64,000 nt of DNA from Pseudarthrobacter sp. NamE5 (lineage in GTDB: Bacteria; Actinomycetota; Actinomycetes; Actinomycetales; Micrococcaceae), in contig NZ_VAHO01000013.1 in assembly GCF_005796225.1 (NCBI RefSeq), positions 1 to 64,000 on the forward strand, in the 5' to 3' direction. The notes below the pieces were generated by a model. That model ran no database searches, had not been told where the DNA came from, and was given only the letters and a program-made list of their open reading frames with translations. Shown in pieces: positions 27,750-34,641 of the stretch. The position numbers and the translations under genes are program-made. The stretch's first letter is position 1. The number at the start of each line of letters is the position of its first letter.

Positions 27750-28207
27750 CCAAACCAGCGGTAGGCCGGGACCCCAGAATCGGACCAGGCAGGTCCGACA
27801 GATCAGCACCCCCGACTGATCGCCCCGTGGTTCGGGCTAAACACCACCGAAAAGCTCCGGACATGTCGAAGAACGCCGATGGCCCGCCCTGGATTCCCCA
27901 AGGGTGGGCCATCCGGCTTTCTGCCGCGCAAGTGGCGGAAGGCCTTCCTGCCCTTGACGGTCAGACTCAGAACGAATGCCCGTCGCCCATTTCGTGCGCG
28001 GGTTGTAATCCGGGCGCACTAAACTAGCAGCGTAGACAGCGTCTCAAGCAATGGGGCCAAGCAACACGGCGAACTGCTGTTCGCTCCTGCCTCCACCACC
28101 TGGAGAGCCTGGTGGCTGCGCATTGCCTCTACGGGCTTGCATGGAACAGGCCAACTAAATTCACTCACCGATGCCCCCCAAAGGCAGGACCAAAGGCGCA
28201 CCCGAAC
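27750..28207 (+). other. Intergenic region without a gene
   Basis: About 460 bp with one clear hairpin (27878-27913, listed separately) and no coding frame with family-like composition. It probably holds the promoter for the lipid-kinase genes at its right end, but no convincing -35/-10 pair was found. Confidence 0.4.
27878..27913 (+). terminator. Hairpin after DUF4383
   Basis: GATGGCCCGCCCT at 27878-27890 pairs with AGGGTGGGCCATC at 27901-27913 (13 bp, one G-T pair), loop of 10. There is no T-run. It is the likely 3' end of the stress operon transcript. Confidence 0.55.
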
Positions 28208-28366
28208 ATGACGAACCACAGCCATAACCTCACCCCCACAAATCCTCCAGCCGTCAGCCAGGGCGAGGGCGCATTGGAGGACCTTGACCTCACCCCCGCC
28301 GGTCTTGCCGACGCCCCGGCCCACCAGCAGGACCCTCAGAGCCTCGTCCACACCGGAAACAGCTAA
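28208..28366 (+). CDS. Possible small protein ahead of the lipid kinase
   Basis: 52 codons, MTNHSHNLTPTNPPAVSQGE followed by an acidic helix ALEDLDLTPAGLADA. It ends 9 bp before the kinase ATG, so the two may be coupled. No hydrophobic segment, no family. The composition (Pro, Asn, Gln, acidic) resembles small actinobacterial stress proteins, but it may be chance. Confidence 0.35.
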   Translation: MTNHSHNLTPTNPPAVSQGEGALEDLDLTPAGLADAPAHQQDPQSLVHTGNS

Positions 28367-28375
28367 GGGTATGCA

Positions 28376-29281
28376 ATGACAAAGGGCACAGCACGGACCT
28401 TCGAAGAAATTGTCATCATCTTCAATCCCAACAGCACCGGGGACGCACCCAAGCTCGCCGAGGAGCTGCAGTCCAAACTCACCGGGCTTCTCCCCTACGC
28501 CGCAGAGATCAGGCTCAAGCCCACAGATCATGCCGGCCATGCCGTAGAACTGGCACGTACGGCGGCCAGCAACGGCAGGGACGTGCTGATCGTCTCGGTG
28601 AGCGGGGACGGAGGATACAACGAGGTGGTCAACGGCGTAATGCAAAGCGGAAACCCGGACGCCGTGTGCGCCGTAATGGCGGCCGGAAACGCGAATGACC
28701 ACCGCCGCACCACCGGCACCCAACCGCTGGAGGACGCCATTGCCGGCGGCGCCGTACGGCGCATTGACCTGCTGCGCATCAAAAAAGGCCAGTCACCCGA
28801 TGGCCCCGCCGAATACGCCCACTCCTACATCGGGTTCGGCCTGACCCCGGTCGTGGCTATCGATTTGGAGAAAGGCAGCAAAGGCGCGTTGAAGGAAATG
28901 TTCTCCGTCATCCGCACTTTTTCCCAATTCAAGCCCTTTGAGATCCGGCAAAAAGACGGCAAGCGCCGGAAGTTCGATAGCCTCGTCTTCGCCAATATCG
29001 CCCAGATGGCAAAGTACGCCACCCTCAGCGAAGCCGACGACAAAGCATCAGATGGCTTGTTCGAAGTCATTATTTTCCCCCACCGTTCAAAGTTGCGGGT
29101 GCTGCTCACCGCACTCAAGTCCGCCACCCAGGGCCTGGGAGACCAGCCCAGCGTCAGCAGCTACGAATTCACCACCCTCAAACCCATCCCGTACCAAATC
29201 GACGGAGAAGTGAACTCGGTCGAGGCGAACACACGCGTCACCATCGAATGCGCCCCCGCTGCCCTCGCAACACTGGGATGA
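28376..29281 (+). CDS. Diacylglycerol/lipid kinase family protein
   Basis: 301 residues. The N-terminal FNPNSTGDAPKLAEEL and the nucleotide-binding loop VSVSGDGGYNEVVNG (about residues 71-85) are the DAGK/YegS signature (GGDGTxNEVxNG), here with Gly-Tyr in place of the usual Thr position. It phosphorylates a lipid such as diacylglycerol or a sphingoid base at the membrane surface. A GGTATGCA spacing precedes the ATG at 28376. Confidence 0.88.
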   Translation: MTKGTARTFEEIVIIFNPNSTGDAPKLAEELQSKLTGLLPYAAEIRLKPTDHAGHAVELARTAASNGRDVLIVSVSGDGGYNEVVNGVMQSGNPDAVCAVMAAGNANDHRRTTGTQPLEDAIAGGAVRRIDLLRIKKGQSPDGPAEYAHSYIGFGLTPVVAIDLEKGSKGALKEMFSVIRTFSQFKPFEIRQKDGKRRKFDSLVFANIAQMAKYATLSEADDKASDGLFEVIIFPHRSKLRVLLTALKSATQGLGDQPSVSSYEFTTLKPIPYQIDGEVNSVEANTRVTIECAPAALATLG

Positions 29282-29361
29282 GCGGGCAACCCGCAGAACA
29301 CATTAGAAGGAAGACGTTGCAGCCGCAACCGATCAAACATCCGGCGTTGAAGCAGCTTTCA

Positions 29362-29448
29362 TCTTCGGAGACCACCGGAAACTAACCGTACGCGACAGAG
29401 GCGTCGAGCATGCCCTGGCCGAGGATGCGCGCCAGCCAGTAGCGCTGG
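29362..29448 (-). pseudogene. metH fragment 1 (activation-domain piece)
   Basis: The plus-strand text here (GAGACCACCGGAAACTAACC, GCGTCGAGCATGCCCTGGCC, CGCCAGCCAGTAGCGCTGG) matches the intact metH gene at about 49760-49845 at roughly four bases in five, in the same orientation. Translated, it corresponds to the MLDASVAYGYFPVVSE region, with a stop in place of the second Tyr. Nothing of metH continues on either side. It comes from a diverged second copy. Confidence 0.75.
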
Positions 29449-29462
29449 TGCCGTCGCGGCTA

Positions 29463-29531
29463 GGCTGGGACGCCCTGCGCGCCGTCGGACACCACCCAGG
29501 CCAGGGACCGGCTTCAACTCAGGGCCTGAGC
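29463..29531 (+). pseudogene. Degenerate copy of the ECF importer gene 3' end
   Basis: GGCTGGGACGCCCTGCGCGC matches the ECF gene at 23619 onward (22 of 25 bases), and CAGGCCAGGGACCGGCTTC followed by CTCAGGG matches the last codons and stop region near 23762. About 105 bp that separate these blocks in the intact gene are missing. It directly follows metH fragment 1. Confidence 0.5.
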
Positions 29532-29726
29532 GCACGAGTCATTCTGGGTTCTTCTGGTGGCCGCGCCAGTGGCATCGCTGCTGCCGATTGGCGCGCGCTT
29601 GTGCTCCTTGGCTGCCAGCAGTTGCGCAGGTGACTGCGCCAATCAGCAGCCCGCGGCGAACGATAAGCCTGGTTCACAGGTGCCAGGAAATCTCTGGACA
29701 TTGCTCATGTGACTCCCCTAGGATCA
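29532..29726. other. Non-coding stretch upstream of the formaldehyde dehydrogenase leader
   Basis: No coding frame or family similarity was recognised in this part. Together with the two fragments on its left and the leader on its right it forms an 840-bp gene-free interval between the lipid kinase and fdhA. Confidence 0.4.
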
Positions 29727-29760
29727 CTGATATATCATCCTCCAGACAATGGGATATCAG
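29727..29760 (+). promoter_or_regulatory. Operator candidate with inverted CTGATAT/ATATCAG half-sites
   Basis: CTGATAT at 29727-29733 and ATATCAG at 29754-29760, 20 bp between the arms, each flanked by GATC. This is in promoter position for the fdhA transcript, which would start shortly downstream. Confidence 0.35.
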
Positions 29761-29878
29761 ATCGTTGCACGTCAGGCGCACGTCAGTCCGGATTCCCATG
29801 GGAGGCCGCAGCATCGCCATGCATCACAGACAAGATCAAGGGAGAGACAGTGTGTAATTCACCCAAGTCCAGGAGCGC

Positions 29879-30045
29879 CGGGATGCTGTGACACCTGGCA
29901 CGGCATCCCGCTGACAGCCTTCGCCCTCACGAAGGATTAGCTGTCCCGTGCACGTGAATGGTGCTTCGGTGGCCTGGCACCTGGGGAGGTATCTCCATCG
30001 AAGCACCGCTCTCGGGCAAGGGATCAGCGCCGGCGAGTTTGCCGG
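29879..30045 (+). ncRNA. Structured 5' leader of fdhA (candidate cis-regulatory RNA)
   Basis: Four consecutive stems: CGGGATGC/GCATCCCG (29879-29886, 29903-29910); GACAG+CCTTCG/CGAAGG+CTGTC (29913-29945, one 5-nt bulge); GGTGCTTCG/CGAAGCACC (29960-29968, 29999-30007), enclosing smaller stems such as GGAG/CTCC; and CCGGC/GCCGG (30030-30034, 30041-30045). The block ends 75 bp before the fdhA start. It does not match a riboswitch class I can name. Confidence 0.5.
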
Positions 30046-30119
30046 ACCAGTGGAAGTCATCCGAGATGTCATGCCCTGCACCAAAACCAGTACCAACCCC
30101 ACAACCAACAGGAGTGTCC

Positions 30120-31337
30120 ATGTCAGGAAACAGAGCTGTCGCCTACAAAGAACCCGGTGTTGTCGAAATCATTGACACCGACTACCCGACGTTGGAACTC
30201 AAGGATGGGCCCGGGGTCAATCCGGCCAATGTGGGCCGAAAAGTACCCCACGGCGCGATCCTGCGTACAGTGACCACCAACATCTGCGGCTCGGACCAGC
30301 ACATGGTGCGGGGCCGGACGACGGCTCCCAAGGACCTCGTCCTCGGCCACGAAATCACCGGCGAAGTAGTGGAAGTCGGTCCGGACGTGGAGTTCATCAA
30401 GGTGGGAGACATCGTCTCAGTACCTTTCAACATCTCCTGCGGCCGTTGCCGGAACTGCAAGGAGCGGAAGACCGGCATCTGCCTGAACGTGAACCCGGAC
30501 CGCCCGGGCAGCGCCTACGGTTATGTGGACATGGGCGGCTGGGTGGGCGGCCAGGCAGAATACGTGCTGGTCCCCTACGCTGACTGGAACCTGCTCAAGT
30601 TCCCGGACCGCGACCAGGCCCTGGAAAAGATCATGGACCTGACCATGCTTTCCGATATCTTCCCCACCGGCTTCCACGGCGCCGTCACCGCCGGGGTGGG
30701 CGTGGGATCCACCGTCTACATTGCCGGTGCCGGCCCCGTGGGGCTCGCAGCCGCCGTGGGCGCGCAGCTGCTCGGTGCCGCCGTCGTGATTGTCGGTGAC
30801 ATGAACGAGGACCGGCTGGCGCAGGCCCGTTCCTTCGGCTGCGAAACGGTGAACGTCTCCAACGGCGACCCGAAGGACCAGATCGAGCAGATCCTGGGCG
30901 TCCCCGAAGTGGATTGCGGCGTGGACGCCGTAGGGTTCGAAGCCCGGGGGCACGGCAAGGACGCCTCGCACGAAGCCCCGGCCACCGTGCTGAACTCCCT
31001 GATGGACCTCACCGCCGCAGGCGGGGCCCTTGGCATTCCCGGCCTGTATGTCACGGGCGACCCCGGTGGGATCGATGACGCCGCCAAGCACGGTTCCCTG
31101 TCGCTGTCCTTGGGCACCGGATGGGCAAAGTCCCTGTCCTTCACTACCGGCCAGTGCCCTGTCATGTCGTACAACCGCCAGCTGATGATGGCCATCCTGC
31201 ACGACAAGGTCCAGATCGCCAAGGCCGTAAACGCCACAGCGATCCCGCTTGAGGACGCACCGCGCGGCTACGCAGAATTCGACGCCGGTTCGGCAACGAA
31301 GTTCGTGCTCAACCCGAATGGATACGTCAAGGTGTAA
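30120..31337 (+). CDS. fdhA: Glutathione-independent formaldehyde dehydrogenase
   Basis: 405 residues from ATG 30120 behind AGGAG; a longer in-frame start at 29958 would translate the structured leader and is rejected. It is a zinc MDR dehydrogenase: catalytic zinc ligands in STNICGSDQHMVRG-type context (here TTNICGSDQHMVRGRTT) and GHEITGEV, structural zinc cysteines in CGRCRNCKERKTGIC, NAD motif GAGPVGLAAA. The pattern closely follows the Pseudomonas putida enzyme, which oxidises formaldehyde with NAD without added glutathione. It stands alone between gene scraps. Confidence 0.93.
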   Translation: MSGNRAVAYKEPGVVEIIDTDYPTLELKDGPGVNPANVGRKVPHGAILRTVTTNICGSDQHMVRGRTTAPKDLVLGHEITGEVVEVGPDVEFIKVGDIVSVPFNISCGRCRNCKERKTGICLNVNPDRPGSAYGYVDMGGWVGGQAEYVLVPYADWNLLKFPDRDQALEKIMDLTMLSDIFPTGFHGAVTAGVGVGSTVYIAGAGPVGLAAAVGAQLLGAAVVIVGDMNEDRLAQARSFGCETVNVSNGDPKDQIEQILGVPEVDCGVDAVGFEARGHGKDASHEAPATVLNSLMDLTAAGGALGIPGLYVTGDPGGIDDAAKHGSLSLSLGTGWAKSLSFTTGQCPVMSYNRQLMMAILHDKVQIAKAVNATAIPLEDAPRGYAEFDAGSATKFVLNPNGYVKV

Positions 31338-31615
31338 AACCCCGGCTGGTGGGGCCGTGCCACCGGCGCGCATCCACTCTCCCTGCATCAGCAAAGGTAG
31401 TTATTGACCCATCGCAACGACCAAGAATCAATTCTCCGCCTTAGCAGAAACGGGAAAGAGCATGGTGACATCCAGCTCAAAGCATCGAGTCCCGTGACCG
31501 TTCGCCTGCAGCTGGATGGTGGCTGCAATTGCCAGCATGGCACTCAAAATCGTCCCGGTTCGTATGTGACAGCGACCTCGGCGTCCGCTGACAGTGGCTG
31601 CACCGGCCCGCATCA
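31338..31615. other. Non-coding stretch after fdhA
   Basis: 278 bp without a credible gene or terminator. It borders metH fragment 2 and looks like decayed sequence. Confidence 0.4.
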
Positions 31616-31704
31616 GCCCTAAGGCCGGGGAAAACCGTGCACCGCGGTACTCGCGCTTGAAATACCCTGCCGTGTCCCTTCGGCTCCTGGGCCGCAAAAC
31701 CCAG
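31616..31704 (-). pseudogene. metH fragment 2 (extreme C-terminal piece)
   Basis: ACCGCGGTACTCGCGCTTGA and AATACCCTGCCGTGTCCC match intact metH at about 49312-49402 in the same orientation. Translated, it gives DTAGYFKREYRGARFS where MetH has DTAGYFKLDYRGARFS. An extra C near 31678 breaks the frame. In an intact gene this piece would lie to the left of fragment 1 on the plus strand, but here it lies 2.2 kb to the right, so the order is permuted. Confidence 0.75.
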
Positions 31705-31740
31705 GGGTATGGCCTTGCTGTGGCACTCTTCGGAGTCAGT

Positions 31741-31781
31741 GCGATCTCAACGTGGGACTAAGCGATCTCAACGTGAGACTA
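31741..31781. repeat. Tandem GCGATCTCAACGTG repeat, possible IS end
   Basis: GCGATCTCAACGTGGGACTA (31741-31760) is repeated with one change at 31762-31781, a 21-bp period. Repeated short blocks of this kind occur at the ends of IS21-like elements. No transposase gene is nearby. It lies 37 bp from the end of metH fragment 2. Confidence 0.45.
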
Positions 31782-31915
31782 CAGGACCCGACGCTGGTCA
31801 GGTGGCCCTGCGGTGGCTTAAGTCAGTTCCCCTGGCACCGCAACACCGGCTCATCGGGGTACGTTTCAGTTTCGTTCGAAAGAAGAAACCAAACGGCGAA
31901 ACGAGAATCACCGAA

Positions 31916-32269
31916 GTGGCAGCCGATTACGACGAAGTCCGCTCCGAGGTTAAGGAATTGCAGGAACGTTCTCTCGAGGCATTGCAGTCTGCGAATGCCA
32001 CCGGATGCCCGCAGCGTTGTCAATGAACTGGACGAGGCCGACGCACTGGATAAGGGCCTCACCCCTGGTGGAGAGATCGTCGCGAGGAGGTCATCGTGCA
32101 GGTCATTCCGCAGGCCGCGGACGAGTTCACCTGCTATTCCTGTTTCCTTGTCCGCCACCGGTCCCAAGTCGCGCGTGAGAGCAACGGCCATTCGTACTGC
32201 ATAGAGTGTGAAGGTCAAACATTCCCGCCTGATCGGTGCGTACGCTTGCCTCCCCAGCTCTCTCCTTAG
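31916..32269 (+). pseudogene. DUF4193 gene with two single-base frameshifts
   Basis: From GTG 31916: VAADYDEVRSEVKELQERSL to LQSANA, then out of frame at 31997-31999 (an extra C in GCCACC). The second frame reads PDARSVVNELDEADALDKGL to GEIVA; a missing G at about 32083 then returns to the first frame, VQVIPQAADEFTCYSCFLVR and SYCIECEG with the four metal-binding cysteines. The normal stop after ECEG is also lost. DUF4193 is a single-copy core actinobacterial gene, so an intact copy should exist elsewhere. Confidence 0.85.
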
Positions 32270-32332
32270 TGTCTCAGGGTGCGTCTTGTTGCCCGCTCCG
32301 GATTATCGGTTCTGCCCGAGGCGAGGTGGCGT

Positions 32333-33157
32333 TTACGCAGCTGCTTTGGGCATGAGGATGGCGCGGAGTGCTGTGAGTGCCTCTGGAAGTTCTTCAAGAT
32401 GGGGGTGCCAGGCTTTTTCCCATTCGAGGCAGGCCCAGAACGTTTTATCGCCCTGGTCTTTGCTGATCTTCTCAGCCGTACCTGCGATAGCGGCCATCGG
32501 GATGGCGCCTTGGCCCGGAAGAGTGAGAGTGACGCTGTCGGGTCCTGCCCCAATGATGGCATCTTTGAACTGGCAGTAGGCCAGGGATCCCCGGAGTGCG
32601 TTGGCCGTGTCCTCAGGCTGTTCCCCGTGCCGCCAGGGATGGAGGACGTCCCAGATGGCCTTTGTGGCTCCGCTGGGTTCGACGCGGCGCAGGATCCGGG
32701 CGATGTCTGTCCCCGTGGGATGGGAGTCATGGGTTTCGAGCAGCAATTGCACGTCCAGGGATGAGGCAACCTCTGCTGCGGCTGACAGCCGCCGGGCGGC
32801 GAGGCCGTCCCAGTCCTTGGCCTTACCGTTGCCAGGGTCAGCGCCGGGAAAGATTCTGACGCCGCCGGCACCAAGGGCGGCGGCGAGTTCGAGTGTTTCG
32901 TGAAGGTCGCGGATGACGTCCGCGTCGGGCTCGGGTGAGCAGATTTTGATGTAACTGGAGATGGCTATCAACGTGAGGCCGGCGCCTTCGATACGCCGTC
33001 TAGCTGTTTGCTGAGCCTTGGCTGGCATGGTCTTGGTGATGGCCTCACCATCGGCGATTCGCAGTTCCAGGCCGTCTGCTTTTCCTTCTTCGGCGCAGCG
33101 GATGAGCTCGTCGATGCCCGCTCCGGGCATGCCGAGCGAGGAAAAAGCGAGTTTCAT
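32333..33157 (-). CDS. Sugar phosphate isomerase/epimerase family protein
   Basis: 274 residues, a xylose-isomerase-like TIM barrel. MKLAFSSLGMPGAGIDELIR begins strand 1, and metal ligands are suggested by the Glu/Asp/His residues in LLLETHDSHPTGTD, AIWDVLHP and ACLEWEKAWHP. It lies 30 bp downstream of the regulator on the same strand, so it belongs to the saccharide locus; it may isomerise or epimerise one of the released sugars. The substrate is not predictable. Confidence 0.85.
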   Translation of the reverse strand: MKLAFSSLGMPGAGIDELIRCAEEGKADGLELRIADGEAITKTMPAKAQQTARRRIEGAGLTLIAISSYIKICSPEPDADVIRDLHETLELAAALGAGGVRIFPGADPGNGKAKDWDGLAARRLSAAAEVASSLDVQLLLETHDSHPTGTDIARILRRVEPSGATKAIWDVLHPWRHGEQPEDTANALRGSLAYCQFKDAIIGAGPDSVTLTLPGQGAIPMAAIAGTAEKISKDQGDKTFWACLEWEKAWHPHLEELPEALTALRAILMPKAAA

Positions 33158-33187
33158 GCGCCCGGTCCTGGGCCGGTTCCGGTCATG

Positions 33188-34297
33188 CTATCCACGGCTG
33201 GCGGCGCTGGTCCGGAACGAGGGTTCGGTTGTTGATTGACGAACATGCAGCCGCGGGACGAACTCGAGGTGCTCGGTTGCCATGGCTTCGCTTGGGCGTC
33301 CGAAATTCCCTGCTGGTTCCCTTTCGGCGATGCGGCTGAGAAGCCGCTGGACCGCCCGGTGACCCACCATGCTTTTCCAGGGCGCTACGGCGGTCAGTGG
33401 TACGTGGGCTACTCCGGCGATGACGTCGTCGTAGCCGGCAAGGGAAACCTCTCCGGGGACGTCAACACCAGCGTCCTCCAGCCACATCATGCACCGGACC
33501 GCGAGTTGGTCGTTGTGGACGAAGATACCTGTGGCGCCGTCGCGGACGGACTGCAGGAGCAGTCCGGCGGCATCCTCGGAGCCTGCCCCGCCTTCATCAA
33601 TAACCCCTAGGGACTCCAGGCCGAGCGACTCCACAGCGGACAGGTACCCCTGCCGGACCTGCGGGGTGTTGGGGCCCGAGATCATGACGCTGACGAGTTT
33701 GCGGTGGCCCAGTTCGGCAAGATGCCGGATCGCGAGGGCAGCTCCCGCGGAGTGGGAGGAGCTGACGGAGTCCAGGATTGACGCTACGCCCGTGGACGCG
33801 ACCGGGCGTTCGACCAGGACGACAGGAACGGAGAGGGACACCAGCCATTGCTGCTGCTCGGCGTCGAGTTCGCCAGTGATGAAATCCGGGGTGGGGGCGA
33901 TAAGCAGCCCGTCGACACCCTTGTTCGTGAGCCGGGCGACCTGGTGCATTTCGGTGGCCTTGTCGTAGTCCGAGACGCCCAGGACCAGCCGTGCTCCTGC
34001 CGATGCCGCAGCGGCTTTGGCGCCGGCGATGACCCCGTCGAAGTAGTAGTTGCTGTGCGGTACTACCAGGCCGATGGTTTTTGGCCCGTCCAGCGCCGCC
34101 GATGCGGGTTCGGCGGCAGGGGCAACTGAGCCGTGCGTCCGGTGGACCAGGCCCTGCGCGGCGAGTTCCTCCAGGTCCCGGCGGATCGTCACGGCGGAAA
34201 TTCTCAGCCGTTCGGCCAGCTCCAGAACGACTTGTGAGCCTTCCTTCTGGACGATCTCCAGAATCGCCTGCCGTCTCTCTGTCACACTCCGCGCCAA
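33188..34297 (-). CDS. DeoR-type HTH / LacI-type sensor transcriptional regulator
   Basis: 369 residues from TTG 34297 behind GGAGGGG. Residues 1-60 are a DeoR-style winged HTH (ERRQAILEIVQKEGSQVVLE, SAVTIRRDLEELAAQGLVHR). Residues 72-350 are a LacI/periplasmic-binding-protein sensor (TIGLVVPHSNYYFDGVIAGA, VSLAGYDDV). This hybrid layout is common in actinobacterial sugar regulators. It diverges from the lyase gene and is probably the local repressor, binding GATC-type inverted repeats at 34322-34336 and 34436-34460. Confidence 0.88.
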   Translation of the reverse strand: MARSVTERRQAILEIVQKEGSQVVLELAERLRISAVTIRRDLEELAAQGLVHRTHGSVAPAAEPASAALDGPKTIGLVVPHSNYYFDGVIAGAKAAAASAGARLVLGVSDYDKATEMHQVARLTNKGVDGLLIAPTPDFITGELDAEQQQWLVSLSVPVVLVERPVASTGVASILDSVSSSHSAGAALAIRHLAELGHRKLVSVMISGPNTPQVRQGYLSAVESLGLESLGVIDEGGAGSEDAAGLLLQSVRDGATGIFVHNDQLAVRCMMWLEDAGVDVPGEVSLAGYDDVIAGVAHVPLTAVAPWKSMVGHRAVQRLLSRIAEREPAGNFGRPSEAMATEHLEFVPRLHVRQSTTEPSFRTSAASRG

Positions 34298-34321
34298 CGC
34301 AAACCCCTCCGGATGACTGAT

Positions 34322-34336
34322 TGATCAATTTGATCA
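34322..34336. promoter_or_regulatory. Operator candidate next to the regulator gene
   Basis: TGATCAA-T-TTGATCA, a perfect 7-bp inverted repeat with one central base, 25 bp upstream of the regulator start. The half-site GATCAA recurs in the two other operator candidates of this locus. Confidence 0.6.
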
Positions 34337-34435
34337 TACTCCCACGATTTCGCCACACGCCGGGTCATAGCAGGACAAAACCGAAGAAGACATTACGGAA
34401 CGGCCGTCTAGGAGGACCCGGAATACCAAAAAAGC

Positions 34436-34460
34436 GATCATATGATCTGTTTCGTTGATC
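34436..34460. promoter_or_regulatory. Overlapping operator candidates upstream of the lyase gene
   Basis: GATCATATGATC (34436-34447) is a perfect palindrome. It overlaps GATCTGTTTCGTTGATC (34444-34460), whose complement GATCAACGAAACAGATC closely matches the element at 38599-38614 upstream of the binding-protein gene. Confidence 0.6.
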
Positions 34461-34641
34461 CCGTGCGTGGCGCCCCTGTAGCATCGCCAAATCCCCAAGT
34501 GGTGATGTGCACCACATGCAGGCCCGCGTTGTTTCTCCATGCTGATCAGGCCCCTACGGCATGGATTGGGCCCTGCGACGGTGTTCCTCTTTGGGGACCC
34601 GCACCCCCTGCCCGCGTGGCGGGCCTATCCGCAGGAAGACT

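Noticed and set aside
29958..30119. Extended fdhA start at 29958
   Set aside because: It translates the structured leader into low-complexity sequence; the family starts MSGNR at 30120.
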